Shown here: in pieces, positions 26,093 through 34,470 of the stretch | Layout: the number at the start of each line of letters is the position of its first letter | Position numbering within the stretch: the stretch's first letter is position 1 | Source: Lachnospiraceae bacterium AF51-6-b8A | GTDB lineage: Bacteria > Bacillota > Clostridia > Lachnospirales > Lachnospiraceae | Assembly (NCBI GenBank): GCA_027682585.1 | Contig: JAQCZH010000001.1 | Coordinates: 248,001-312,000, forward strand | Length of the DNA: 64,000 nt | Direction: 5' to 3' | Made by a program: the position numbers and the translations under genes | The notes under the pieces: generated by a model | Seen by the model: the letters and a program-made list of their open reading frames with translations, nothing else | What the model was told of the DNA's origin: nothing | Database searches by the model: none

Positions 26093-28723
26093 ATGGCAAA
26101 CAAATGGGTCTACAAGTTTACCGAGGGCCGCGCATCCATGCGCAACCTCTTGGGCGGCAAGGGCTGTAATCTGGCTGAGATGACTTATATGGGCATGCCC
26201 ATCCCTCAGGGATTCACCATCACCACCGAGGCTTGCACCGCTTACTATGACAACGGCAAGGGCCTTCCCCAGGAGGTCCTGGATCAGATCGACGAGAACA
26301 TCGCCTGGCTGGAGGAGATCAACGGCAAGAAGTTCGGTGATCCCAACGATCCCCTTCTGGTATCTGTCCGCTCCGGTGCCCGTGCGTCCATGCCCGGTAT
26401 GATGGACACGATTCTGAACCTGGGTTTAAATGACATTGCTGTCGAGGGATTCGCCAAGAAGACCAACAATGAGCGCTTCGCCTATGATTCCTATCGCCGT
26501 TTCATCCAGATGTATTCTGATGTCGTTATGGAGGTCTCCAAGTCCCTCTTTGAGAAGGAGATTGATGACGTTAAGGCCAAGAAGGGCATCACCTATGATG
26601 TTGAGATGGATGTCGATGATCTGAAGGAATTGGTTCGCCGCTTCAAGGGCATTTACAAGAACGCGCTGGGAGAGGACTTCCCCCAGGAGGCCAAAAAGCA
26701 GCTGATCGGCGCGGTTTTAGCCGTATTCCGTTCCTGGGATAACCCCCGTGCCATCGTATACCGCCGCATGAACGATATCCCCGGTTCCTGGGGTACTGCC
26801 GTGAATGTGCAGACCATGGTATTCGGTAACAAGGGTGAGACCTCCGGTACCGGCGTTGCCTTCACCCGCAATCCCTCTACCGGCGCCAAGGGCATTTTCG
26901 GCGAGTACCTGCTCAATGCCCAGGGTGAGGACGTCGTTGCGGGTGTTCGTACACCCCAGCCCATCTCCACACTTGAGAACGCCATGCCCGCAGTCTATAA
27001 GCAGTTCATGGAGCTGGCAACCAAGCTGGAGAACCACTTCCATGATATGCAGGATATGGAGTTCACCATCGAGGAGGGCAAGCTCTACTTCCTTCAGACC
27101 CGTGACGGCAAGAGAACAGCTCCCGCAGCCATCAAGATCGCCTGTGATCTGGTTGACGAGGGACAGATTGACGAGCAGACCGCAGTAAAGCGCATTGACG
27201 CCAAGTCCCTGGATCAGCTCCTGCATCCCTCTTTCGATGCGGAGGCTCTGAAGGCAGGACAGGTGATCGGTACGGCTCTTCCCGCTTCTCCCGGTGCTGC
27301 CGCAGGTAAGGTTGTCTTCGACGCGGACGAGGCCAAGGCACAGGGAATCGGCGGCGCAGGTGAGAGAGTCATCCTGGTTCGTCTGGAGACTTCTCCTGAG
27401 GATATCGAGGGCATGCATGCCGCTCAGGGTATCCTGACGGTTCGCGGCGGTATGACCTCACATGCAGCTGTCGTTGCCCGCGGAATGGGTACCTGCTGTG
27501 TATCCGGCTGCGGTGATATTGTCATCGACGAGGAGGCCAAGGTGTTCACCCTGGGCGGAGAGACCTTCCATGAGGGAGATTACATTTCTCTCGATGGTAC
27601 AACCGGTAAGATCTACAAGGGTGATATCGCTACCAAGGAGGCTGAGATCGGCGGAGACTTCGGCCGCGTGATGGCCTGGGCTGACAAGTACCGCAAGCTG
27701 AAGGTTCGCACCAATGCCGATACGCCCGCAGATGCGGCCAAGGCCCGTGAGTTGGGTGCCGAGGGCATCGGCCTCTGCCGTACCGAGCACATGTTCTTCG
27801 CTGAGGACAGAATCGCTGCCTTCCGCGAGATGATCTGCTCCGACACCGTTGAGGAGAGAGAGAAGGCTCTTGAGAAGATCGAGCCTTACCAGCAGGGCGA
27901 TTTCGAGAAGCTCTATGAGGCTATGGAAGGCAATCCGGTGACCATCCGTTTCCTGGATCCCCCTCTTCATGAGTTCGTGCCCAACACCGAGGAAGAGATC
28001 AAGAAGCTGGCTGATACCCAGGGCAAGAGCGTACAGCAGATCAAGGATATCATTGCCGGTCTCAAGGAATTCAACCCCATGATGGGTCACAGAGGACTTC
28101 GTCTGGCCATTACCTATCCCGAGATTGCCCGCATGCAGACGACTGCCGTTATCCGTGCGGCCATCAAGGTAGCCAAGGCGCATCCCGACTGGAATCTTGT
28201 ACCTGAGATCATGATTCCCCTCTCTTGCGATGAGAAGGAGCTGGCATTTGTCCGCAACATCGTTGTTGAGACCGCTGACAAGGAGATCGCGGCCGCAGGA
28301 GCTGACCTCAAGTATGAGGTTGGCACCATGATCGAGATCCCCAGAGCTGCTCTGACAGCAGACAAGATTGCCAACCAGGCGGAGTTCTTCTGCTTCGGAA
28401 CCAATGATCTGACCCAGATGACCTATGGTTTCTCCCGTGATGACGCCGGCAAGTTCCTGGATTCCTATTACAGCAACAAGATCTTTGAGTCCGATCCCTT
28501 TGCCAAGCTGGATCAGGTCGGTGTCGGCAAGCTGATGGAGATGGCTGTCGATCTCGGCAAGCAGTCCAGACCTCAGCTCCATGCGGGTATCTGCGGCGAG
28601 CACGGCGGTGATCCCTCATCCATCGAGTTCTGCCACAGGATCGGTCTTGACTATGTGTCATGCTCGCCTTTCCGTGTGCCCATCGCCCGTCTGGCAGCAG
28701 CACAGGCCGCTCTGAAGGATTGA
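26093..28723 (+). CDS. ppdK: Pyruvate, phosphate dikinase
   Basis: PPDK interconverts PEP, AMP and pyrophosphate with pyruvate, ATP and phosphate; in anaerobes it often runs in the glycolytic direction. The 876-residue protein has the N-terminal nucleotide-binding domain (ASMPGMMDTILNLGLND). The phosphohistidine is His457 in GGMTSHAAVVARGMG. The C-terminal PEP/pyruvate barrel has Cys834 in CGEHGGDP. The codon choice is strongly biased to C-ending codons compared with neighbours, which suggests very high expression. AGGAGGA precedes the ATG. It is a single-gene unit with its own promoter and terminator. Confidence 0.98.
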   Translation: MANKWVYKFTEGRASMRNLLGGKGCNLAEMTYMGMPIPQGFTITTEACTAYYDNGKGLPQEVLDQIDENIAWLEEINGKKFGDPNDPLLVSVRSGARASMPGMMDTILNLGLNDIAVEGFAKKTNNERFAYDSYRRFIQMYSDVVMEVSKSLFEKEIDDVKAKKGITYDVEMDVDDLKELVRRFKGIYKNALGEDFPQEAKKQLIGAVLAVFRSWDNPRAIVYRRMNDIPGSWGTAVNVQTMVFGNKGETSGTGVAFTRNPSTGAKGIFGEYLLNAQGEDVVAGVRTPQPISTLENAMPAVYKQFMELATKLENHFHDMQDMEFTIEEGKLYFLQTRDGKRTAPAAIKIACDLVDEGQIDEQTAVKRIDAKSLDQLLHPSFDAEALKAGQVIGTALPASPGAAAGKVVFDADEAKAQGIGGAGERVILVRLETSPEDIEGMHAAQGILTVRGGMTSHAAVVARGMGTCCVSGCGDIVIDEEAKVFTLGGETFHEGDYISLDGTTGKIYKGDIATKEAEIGGDFGRVMAWADKYRKLKVRTNADTPADAAKARELGAEGIGLCRTEHMFFAEDRIAAFREMICSDTVEEREKALEKIEPYQQGDFEKLYEAMEGNPVTIRFLDPPLHEFVPNTEEEIKKLADTQGKSVQQIKDIIAGLKEFNPMMGHRGLRLAITYPEIARMQTTAVIRAAIKVAKAHPDWNLVPEIMIPLSCDEKELAFVRNIVVETADKEIAAAGADLKYEVGTMIEIPRAALTADKIANQAEFFCFGTNDLTQMTYGFSRDDAGKFLDSYYSNKIFESDPFAKLDQVGVGKLMEMAVDLGKQSRPQLHAGICGEHGGDPSSIEFCHRIGLDYVSCSPFRVPIARLAAAQAALKD

Positions 28724-28773
28724 GATAATAGAGAATCCGGCCTGGCGCGTGTAAAAGTATAGTGGATATTCAT

Positions 28774-28813
28774 ACGGTCATACCTTTCCTCGGAAGGGTA
28801 TGACCGTTATTTT
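28774..28813 (+). terminator. Terminator of ppdK
   Basis: A 16-base stem 28774-28789 pairs with 28792-28807 and is followed by TATTTT. Confidence 0.88.
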
Positions 28814-28860
28814 CGTGACAACGGGGTGTGCGGTGGGATGAGCGCAGTGAATATAAAATC

Positions 28861-28888
28861 CCGATGATACAGAGAGTCGTATCGTCGG
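28861..28888 (+). repeat. Inverted repeat upstream of the dlt operon
   Basis: CCGATGATAC and GTATCGTCGG pair over 10 bp with one G-T pair and an 8-base spacer. No T run follows. An AT-rich TATAAAATAAAG follows, so it may be an operator or leader structure for dlt. Confidence 0.5.
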
Positions 28889-28997
28889 TGGAGATATAAA
28901 ATAAAGCTACTGGAATTTTAGGAAAAATTTCGAAATTAGCTCTGTATCTTTCCGGTCAAAACCTGTAAGCTTATACATTAGAAAACAGGTGCTATTT

Positions 28998-30509
28998 ATG
29001 GATATAATCGCTGAAATTAAAACAATTGCCAAAGAGGATCCGAACCGTCCCGCCTTTGTCTTCCGAAGGGAACAGATCAGTTATGGAGAACTCTGGAAGA
29101 GGAGCTGCCGTCTGGCCCTTCACCTTCTTGGGGAGGGGCTTGATCCCAAGCAGCCGGTCCCTGTCTATGGACATAAGAGTGTCTGGATGCCTGTCTGCTT
29201 TTTGGCCTGTTCCCTGTCCGGTCATACCTATGTGCCGATGGACGTGAATATGCCGAACGGCCGTATTACAGATATTGTGGATGCTGTGGCAAGTCCTCTT
29301 GTCCTGGCGACAGAAGAAATGGCAGAGATCAGAGGGGCTCATCAGATGAACCGGCAGGTACTGGAAGAGATCTGCCTTGGGGATGCCCGGCCAGCAGGAG
29401 AGGATATTTCATGGCCGGGACTGGCGGCTGACGACATTCACTACATGATTTTTACCTCGGGATCTACGGGAAAGCCTAAGGGAGTCAAGGTGACGCATGC
29501 CAATCTGAATGCTTACTTAAGCTGGTCTCCCAGTTTGGTGGAAGGCAGACGGGGGATCTTCTTAAACCAGGCCCCTTTCTCCTTTGACCTGTCAGTGATG
29601 GACACCTACACCGGATTGGCAACCGGCTCAACAGTCGTCTGTCTGGACAGAGATTTGATCCGGGATGTGACTTCCGCGGTGGAATTCATCCGACAAAATG
29701 GGGTTCATTACTGGGTGTCAACGCCCTCTTTTGCAGATCTGGCCATGGGAGAGGCCTGCTTTGACGCGAAGCGCCTTCCTGAACTGAGCCATTTTCTCTT
29801 CTGCGGGGAGCCCCTGACACCGCGAACTGTTCGCAGCCTGCGCGAGCGTTTCCCGGATGCCCGCATCATTAATACCTATGGGCCGACAGAAACCACAGTC
29901 TGCGTGACAGCGGCGGAGATCACAGATGAGATTTTAAAGACAGAAAGCCTGCTTCCTGTCGGCTACGCCAAGCCGGGAACAGAGGTTTATGCCGCAGACG
30001 CAGAGGGCAGGCGTCTGCCCGGGGGGCAGGTCGGAGAACTGATCATCAACGGAGATACCGTCGCTGCCGGCTACTATCACAATGACAAACAGACGGCAGA
30101 GCATTTCTTTCGGGATGAAGAAGGGATTGCCTCCTATCGGACCGGAGATATGGGATATGTGAGAAAAGACGGCATGGTCTACTGCTCCGGACGCGCGGAT
30201 GGGCAGGTGAAGTTGCATGGCTATCGGATTGAACTCGGTGATATTGAGAAGAACCTGCTGACTCTGGAGGGAGTGGATGGCGCTGTGGTGCTGCCCAAGC
30301 TGAGAGATGGTGTGGTTCACAGTCTGGCGGCTCTTGTTCTTCAAAAGGAGGGATGGGACAGCTCTTACGCCAGGCGCAAGTATATCCGTCAGAGCCTGGG
30401 GGAGCGGGTTCCCTCCTATATGGTTCCCAAGAAAGTAGTCCTGTTAAATGCTTTTCCCATGACCATGAACGGCAAACTTGATAGGAAAGCGCTGGAGGAG
30501 TTGATCTGA
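28998..30509 (+). CDS. dltA: D-alanine--D-alanyl carrier protein ligase
   Basis: DltA activates D-alanine with ATP and loads it on the DltC carrier. The 503-residue protein is an ANL-superfamily adenylating enzyme. It has the P-loop IFTSGSTGKPKG, the core motif INTYGPTETTVC, the hinge region YRTGDMGYV and the catalytic lysine in MTMNGKLDRKAL. The ATG at 28998 is chosen because AGGTG lies six bases before it, while an in-frame GTG at 28989 lacks a site. The stop overlaps the dltB start by one base. It opens the dltABCD-X operon. Confidence 0.95.
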   Translation: MDIIAEIKTIAKEDPNRPAFVFRREQISYGELWKRSCRLALHLLGEGLDPKQPVPVYGHKSVWMPVCFLACSLSGHTYVPMDVNMPNGRITDIVDAVASPLVLATEEMAEIRGAHQMNRQVLEEICLGDARPAGEDISWPGLAADDIHYMIFTSGSTGKPKGVKVTHANLNAYLSWSPSLVEGRRGIFLNQAPFSFDLSVMDTYTGLATGSTVVCLDRDLIRDVTSAVEFIRQNGVHYWVSTPSFADLAMGEACFDAKRLPELSHFLFCGEPLTPRTVRSLRERFPDARIINTYGPTETTVCVTAAEITDEILKTESLLPVGYAKPGTEVYAADAEGRRLPGGQVGELIINGDTVAAGYYHNDKQTAEHFFRDEEGIASYRTGDMGYVRKDGMVYCSGRADGQVKLHGYRIELGDIEKNLLTLEGVDGAVVLPKLRDGVVHSLAALVLQKEGWDSSYARRKYIRQSLGERVPSYMVPKKVVLLNAFPMTMNGKLDRKALEELI

Positions 30510-31675
30510 TGTCATTATTCGTTGATCAAAGTTTCTTCCTCTCCCTGATTGTTCTGGCTCTGCCGGCTCTGATCCTGGGGTATTTGGAGAAACCCATTGC
30601 TCCGTACGGAAGTCTGGTCTCTCTGATCTACGTCTACCTGGCTATGGGAAAGAATCCAAGAGCACTGGCCTTTCTGGCACTCTTTCTGGCTGTCAGCTAT
30701 GCTCTGGATCGGGGATATCTGGCTGCGCGTCAGCGCTGGGGAAGAAAGACCTGGATGTATCGTATCTTCCTTTTTGCCTCGATTCTGCCCCTGGCCCTCT
30801 ATAAGTTCTCCCTGGCGGCCAACTGGCAGATACATCTCTTTGGTTTTTTGGGTCTGTCCTACATGACATTCAAGTCGACTCAGATAATCATCCAGACCTA
30901 TGACGGTTCAATTGATCAGGTGGGCTTATGGGACTTTCTCTACATGGACCTCTTCTTTCCGGTGTTGACTTCCGGTCCCATTGATCGAAGTCAGCGCTTT
31001 ATTGGAGATATGCACCGGGTTCTTCCGCGAGAAGACTATATGGATCTGGCCGGGAGAGGACTGCAGAAGATCCTTCTGGGAGCCGTCTATAAATTTGCTC
31101 TGGGAGCCTGTTTTTATCATCTCTACACCAATTTCGGGATGAAGGCGGATCTGAAGCATACCCTGGTCTATTTCTATGGTTATGGCTTCTATCTCTTTTT
31201 CGATTTCGCCGGTTATTCTCTGATGGCGGTGGGAGCCTCCTATCTCTTTGGCATAGAGACCCCGGAGAACTTCCGGGCCCCTTTCCGAAGCCTTGATATC
31301 ATCGAATTCTGGGATCGCTGGCACATCAGTCTTTCGCACTGGTTTCGGGATTTCATCTTCTCCCGCATTTCCATGGGGCTGATGAAGACAAAGAGATTTA
31401 AGAGGCGTCTGACTGTGGCAGGGATTGCCTTCTTTATCAATATGGGAATCATGGGCATTTGGCATGGGACGGATTTGCAGTATCTGATCTATGGTCTCTA
31501 CCATGGATTGCTGCTGACACTGACGGAAATCTTTCACAAGAAGTCCAGCTTTTATAAGAAGCACAGGAAAGAGAAATGGTTTCAACTGGTTTCCTGGGGA
31601 ATTACCTTTCACCTGGTCTTCTTTGGCTTTTTTATCTTCTCAGGAAGATTTTTAGAGTTGACTGGGCTTAAGTGA
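30509..31675 (+). CDS. dltB: D-alanyl transfer protein DltB (MBOAT)
   Basis: DltB is the membrane-bound O-acyltransferase that moves D-alanine from DltC across the membrane. The 388-residue protein has about ten membrane segments. The conserved MBOAT histidine is His319 in GIWHGTDLQYLIYGLYHG. A re-entrant part contains EFWDRWHISLSHWFRDF. The start overlaps the dltA stop. An unusually long 149-base gap separates it from dltC. Confidence 0.95.
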   Translation: MSLFVDQSFFLSLIVLALPALILGYLEKPIAPYGSLVSLIYVYLAMGKNPRALAFLALFLAVSYALDRGYLAARQRWGRKTWMYRIFLFASILPLALYKFSLAANWQIHLFGFLGLSYMTFKSTQIIIQTYDGSIDQVGLWDFLYMDLFFPVLTSGPIDRSQRFIGDMHRVLPREDYMDLAGRGLQKILLGAVYKFALGACFYHLYTNFGMKADLKHTLVYFYGYGFYLFFDFAGYSLMAVGASYLFGIETPENFRAPFRSLDIIEFWDRWHISLSHWFRDFIFSRISMGLMKTKRFKRRLTVAGIAFFINMGIMGIWHGTDLQYLIYGLYHGLLLTLTEIFHKKSSFYKKHRKEKWFQLVSWGITFHLVFFGFFIFSGRFLELTGLK

Positions 31676-31824
31676 CTGACTTGAGACAGGGGGTGTCTTC
31701 ATGAAAGGATCCTGACAGCGCAATAGAGCGGAAGCCTGGTTTGGTTCCAGGAGGATGCAGTGCATCTGCATGGAAGAGCGTTCCGAAGGTATATAGAAGT
31801 TACAGAGAACAGAAAGCAGGAAAA
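31676..31824 (+). other. Structured gap between dltB and dltC
   Basis: The gap holds three short hairpins: AGACA/TGTCT at 31684-31698, CCTGG/CCAGG at 31735-31751 and GATGCA/TGCATC at 31754-31766. No gene or T run was seen. It may set the ratio of DltC to DltB by RNA processing or folding. Confidence 0.45.
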
Positions 31825-32064
31825 ATGGAAGAGAAATTACTGGAGATTCTGGCAGAAATTTGTGAGGATGAGGTGGTCAAGGAAGAACCCGATATTAATA
31901 TTGATGAAGAGGGTCTGATTGACTCCCTGGGATACATGGAGCTTCTGGTCGATATTGAGGAGGAATTCGGCGTGGTGATTGCTCCCGCGGAGTACAGCAG
32001 AGAGGAAATGGACACGCCGGCTAAGATTATCGCTGTCGTTAAGTCGAAGATGGAGCAGGCATGA
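31825..32064 (+). CDS. dltC: D-alanyl carrier protein
   Basis: DltC carries D-alanine as a thioester on a phosphopantetheine arm. The 79-residue acidic acyl-carrier protein has the attachment site Ser34 in GLIDSLGYMELLV. The length is standard. An in-frame upstream extension to 31741 is rejected because the family starts near MEEKLLEIL and AGCAGG lies just before the 31825 ATG. dltD starts inside its last codons (ATGA overlap). Confidence 0.95.
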   Translation: MEEKLLEILAEICEDEVVKEEPDINIDEEGLIDSLGYMELLVDIEEEFGVVIAPAEYSREEMDTPAKIIAVVKSKMEQA

Positions 32065-33251
32065 GACGAATCCAGGCATTTTTTATGGCGCTGGTTCTCT
32101 TTGTCCTCTTTCTGGCCGGTTTTCATCTGATGATGAACCGGATTGATCTGCGGGGAGGCGATGGGTTTCGCTTCTTCTACAGTGATTTCCGAAATAAGTC
32201 TCTGGCCGCTCTGACAGACAATATGGATGAGGATACGATGCCCGTCTTCGGGTCTTCCGAATTGGGGATTTGGACGGATGAACCCTATCATATCAGTCAT
32301 ATGTTTACCAGACAGCAGGTGAACTCTATGACAGTGGGATATCCGGCAGTGCAGTCGCTGCAGGACGCCATCAGTCTGGGAGCTATTGCCGGGAAAAAAT
32401 CTCCGAAGAAAGTGACGCTTTTGGCTTCCCCGACCTGGTTTTCGGGAACCGGGGTTACGACAGCTGCCTTCAAACAGCATTTCTCAGACACGGCCTATCT
32501 GGCCCTGCTGAAGAATGACCGGCTCTCCGCTGAGACCCGGCAGAAAATTGCCAGCCGGGCGATGGAACTTGCGGAGGGGGACGCAGGGCTTGCTACACGT
32601 GTGAGACTCTATAACAGGGCTTATGTTGCTGAAAATGCCTCCGGAGCCGAGCGGATTGCTGCGGGGCTTCTGGCAATGAATCGAGGGGATCAGGAGAATT
32701 TTGCCGCAGCAGTGCTCAAGCTGAAGAATTCGAAAAAGGCGGACAAGAATATTGGGCCGGAGGATGCGACCGTTCATTCCTATCTGAAAGAGGATGGGAG
32801 TGTGGATTGGGAGAGGATGAAGGAGCAGGCAATCAAGGATACGGCTTCCCAGTCAGATAATCCTCTCTATGTAATGAATGAGACCTGGCGGAAGAGCTAT
32901 CAGAAGAACTACCAGGCCGGGGATCAGGTACATAAGAATGAGCAGTGGGCCTCTGTCAGGGAGCAGGAAGATTTCGAACTCTTCTTACAGGTGGCTAAGG
33001 AGTTGGGGATACAGACGCAGGTGATTATTCTGCCTGTCAGTGGTTACTGGTATGACGCGACCGGTATGCCAAGAGCGAACCGTGATCTGGTCTACCAGAA
33101 GATTGCGAAGAGCGCAGCCGATTACGGAGCCAAATGCGTAGACTTAAGCGCTCATGAATACACCCCCTATTTTATGGCAGATGTCTACCATCCCTGGTCA
33201 CTGGGATGGACTTATATCAGCGAGGCAATCTATGATTTTTACAAAGATTAA
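32061..33251 (+). CDS. dltD: D-alanyl-lipoteichoic acid biosynthesis protein DltD
   Basis: DltD is an extracytoplasmic, membrane-anchored SGNH-like esterase that works with DltB to place D-alanine on teichoic acids. The 396-residue protein has one N-terminal membrane anchor (residues 6-24). The nucleophile serine lies in VFGSSELG, and the Asp/His pair in MADVYHPWSLGW. It overlaps dltC at the start and a dltX-like gene by 20 bases at the end. Confidence 0.94.
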   Translation: MRRIQAFFMALVLFVLFLAGFHLMMNRIDLRGGDGFRFFYSDFRNKSLAALTDNMDEDTMPVFGSSELGIWTDEPYHISHMFTRQQVNSMTVGYPAVQSLQDAISLGAIAGKKSPKKVTLLASPTWFSGTGVTTAAFKQHFSDTAYLALLKNDRLSAETRQKIASRAMELAEGDAGLATRVRLYNRAYVAENASGAERIAAGLLAMNRGDQENFAAAVLKLKNSKKADKNIGPEDATVHSYLKEDGSVDWERMKEQAIKDTASQSDNPLYVMNETWRKSYQKNYQAGDQVHKNEQWASVREQEDFELFLQVAKELGIQTQVIILPVSGYWYDATGMPRANRDLVYQKIAKSAADYGAKCVDLSAHEYTPYFMADVYHPWSLGWTYISEAIYDFYKD

Positions 33252-33381
33252 GCAGAGACTGACTGACCGCAAGTTCTGGAAATATACAGGGATCTATCTG
33301 GCTCTGATGGTGGTTCTTTATCTCTTTGCAATTCTGGGGAGCGGTCTGGCCACACCGGGTTTTACTTATGCGGCATTCTGA
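33232..33381 (+). CDS. dltX: DltX-like small membrane protein at the 3' end of the dlt operon
   Basis: A 49-residue frame starts at ATG 33232 behind GAGG six bases upstream and overlaps the end of dltD by 20 bases. It has a basic N-terminus (KIKQRLTDRKFWKY) and one membrane helix (IYLALMVVLYLFAILG). The extreme C-terminus is GFTYAAF, which fits the F-x-Y-x-x-F ending (F44, Y46, F49) of DltX. In DltX, the C-terminal tyrosine has been proposed to relay D-alanine between DltB and DltD. In most Firmicutes dltX precedes dltA; here it is last. Confidence 0.82.
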   Translation: MIFTKIKQRLTDRKFWKYTGIYLALMVVLYLFAILGSGLATPGFTYAAF

Positions 33382-33430
33382 TGCAGGGGGAAAGAAGACT
33401 CCTCACAAAGTGCGCATTCTGTTATTATCC

Positions 33431-33450
33431 TATCCTTTAGAAAAAGGATA
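33431..33450 (+). repeat. Short palindrome after the dlt operon
   Basis: TATCCTTT and AAAGGATA are perfect 8-bp arms around AGAA. No T run follows on either strand, so it is not an obvious terminator. Confidence 0.6.
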
Positions 33451-33597
33451 AAAATCAGAAGGAACTGGCTATATTACACAATTTAGATGAGAAGAAATTG
33501 TATATTATTTTGTGCGGAAAAGAAACGGGGAAGCAAAGCGAACATAGAAAGAAATAGTTTTTTAGATGTTATGCATAAAATGCGCGAATAAAAACTG

Positions 33598-33626
33598 TTG
33601 ACAATGCATAAGCCAAGATGTAAGAT
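33598..33626 (+). promoter_or_regulatory. Consensus promoter of the candidate small RNA
   Basis: A perfect TTGACA and TAAGAT are exactly 17 bases apart. No coding frame with a ribosome site follows before the terminator at 33759. Confidence 0.75.
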
Positions 33627-33703
33627 ACCATTGTCCCGGAGAACAAGACGGGACAGAAAGAAGCAATATCCCCGGTTGTGGCAGTTTCCCTTTCTTTCAT
33701 GAC

Positions 33704-33759
33704 AATACCCCCTTTTCATAGAGATTTCTTCCGCAACCAATTTTGAATACCCCCTTTTC
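33704..33759 (+). repeat. Direct repeat of a 14-base C-rich motif
   Basis: AATACCCCCTTTTC occurs at 33704-33717 and again at 33746-33759 with no mismatch. The second copy abuts the terminator stem. Confidence 0.9.
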
Positions 33760-33794
33760 GACAGCAGATTTCACAATCTGCTGTCGATTTTTTT
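33759..33794 (+). terminator. Terminator of the candidate small RNA
   Basis: Perfect 12-bp arms CGACAGCAGATT and AATCTGCTGTCG flank a 4-base loop and are followed by ATTTTTTT. The T run is only on the + strand side. Confidence 0.92.
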
Positions 33795-33881
33795 GTCAAA
33801 AAATGCAGAGGGCAGTCAGATCTTCGGATGGTACAATGTTGGAAACGAATATTTGAGGCAATGTTTCCAGATGAGGGGAAA

Positions 33882-34448
33882 ATGGATAGAAAAGCGGTAA
33901 GAAGTAAAATTCTGACAGGAAGTTTGAAAGTACTCAAGGAAAAAGGAGCCAGATTTACCATGGATGATCTGGCCAGGTGTTTGTCTATGAGCAAGAAGAC
34001 CATTTATAAGGTTTTTCCGGATAAGGAGGCCATACTGGCGGAACTGGTTGATGAGGTCTTTGATCGGGTGGCCAAAGAGCAGAAGGTGCTTCTTGAGGAT
34101 CTGAGCCTGTCTGTTTCAGACAAGCTCAGAGGAATTCTCTGTGTGCTGCCGGTCGAGGCCAGGGGGATTAACTTTTCGGAATTCTTTTGCTTTCGGGACA
34201 AGTATCCCAAGCCCTACGAGCGCATGGAAAATCGTATAGAGAGTAATTGGGAGCCGACCTTCGAGCTGATCCGCAGGGGAATGGAAGAGGGGGAAATCCG
34301 TCCCGTCAATCCCAGGGTGATTAAGGTTATTTACGAATCCGCCATTGAGCGCTTGCTCTATGGGCGAAAGACAGCTGAGATGGAATTGGATTATGATGAG
34401 GCGCTCGAACAGATTGCCGGCGTGATCATTGAGGGAATTAAGATCTGA
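33882..34448 (+). CDS. TetR/AcrR family transcriptional regulator
   Basis: The 188-residue protein has an N-terminal TetR helix-turn-helix: a helix KILTGSLKVLKEKGARFTMD, then DLARCLSMSKKTIYKVFPDKEAIL with the usual recognition-helix tyrosine. The C-terminal ligand-binding part is not recognisable. GAGGGG precedes the ATG at 33882; an earlier in-frame ATG (33861) is worse placed. A TACAAT at 33832 may be the -10. The next gene starts 22 bases later, so it probably controls the four-gene cluster that follows. Confidence 0.9.
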   Translation: MDRKAVRSKILTGSLKVLKEKGARFTMDDLARCLSMSKKTIYKVFPDKEAILAELVDEVFDRVAKEQKVLLEDLSLSVSDKLRGILCVLPVEARGINFSEFFCFRDKYPKPYERMENRIESNWEPTFELIRRGMEEGEIRPVNPRVIKVIYESAIERLLYGRKTAEMELDYDEALEQIAGVIIEGIKI

Positions 34449-34470
34449 GAGAAACAGTCGGGAGAAAGAG

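Larger units (their letters stand above)
33633..33794 (+). ncRNA. Candidate small regulatory RNA with duplicated C-rich motifs, about 162 nt
   Basis: The RNA would begin with a 5' hairpin, TGTCCCG (33632-33638) pairing with CGGGACA (33649-33655). It ends in a textbook terminator. Between them lie a pyrimidine run (33685-33698) and two identical 14-base copies of AATACCCCCTTTTC spaced 42 bases apart. The complement, GAAAAGGGGGTATT, resembles a ribosome-binding site with flanks. Firmicutes small RNAs such as RsaE, LhrC and the streptococcal csRNAs pair with ribosome sites through unpaired C-rich loops. Function, targets and regulation are inferred; no known family is recognised. Confidence 0.55.

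Noticed and set aside
27458..28603. A 381-codon reverse-strand frame inside ppdK
   Set aside because: It results from the extreme codon bias of ppdK; the product is low-complexity Leu/Gly-rich and unrelated to known proteins.
33569..33700. A 43-codon reverse-strand frame with a strong AAGGGGGT ribosome-like site and a hydrophobic end
   Set aside because: The apparent ribosome site is simply the complement of the duplicated C-rich motif. The flanking promoter and terminator both point to + strand transcription, and no reverse-strand terminator follows.
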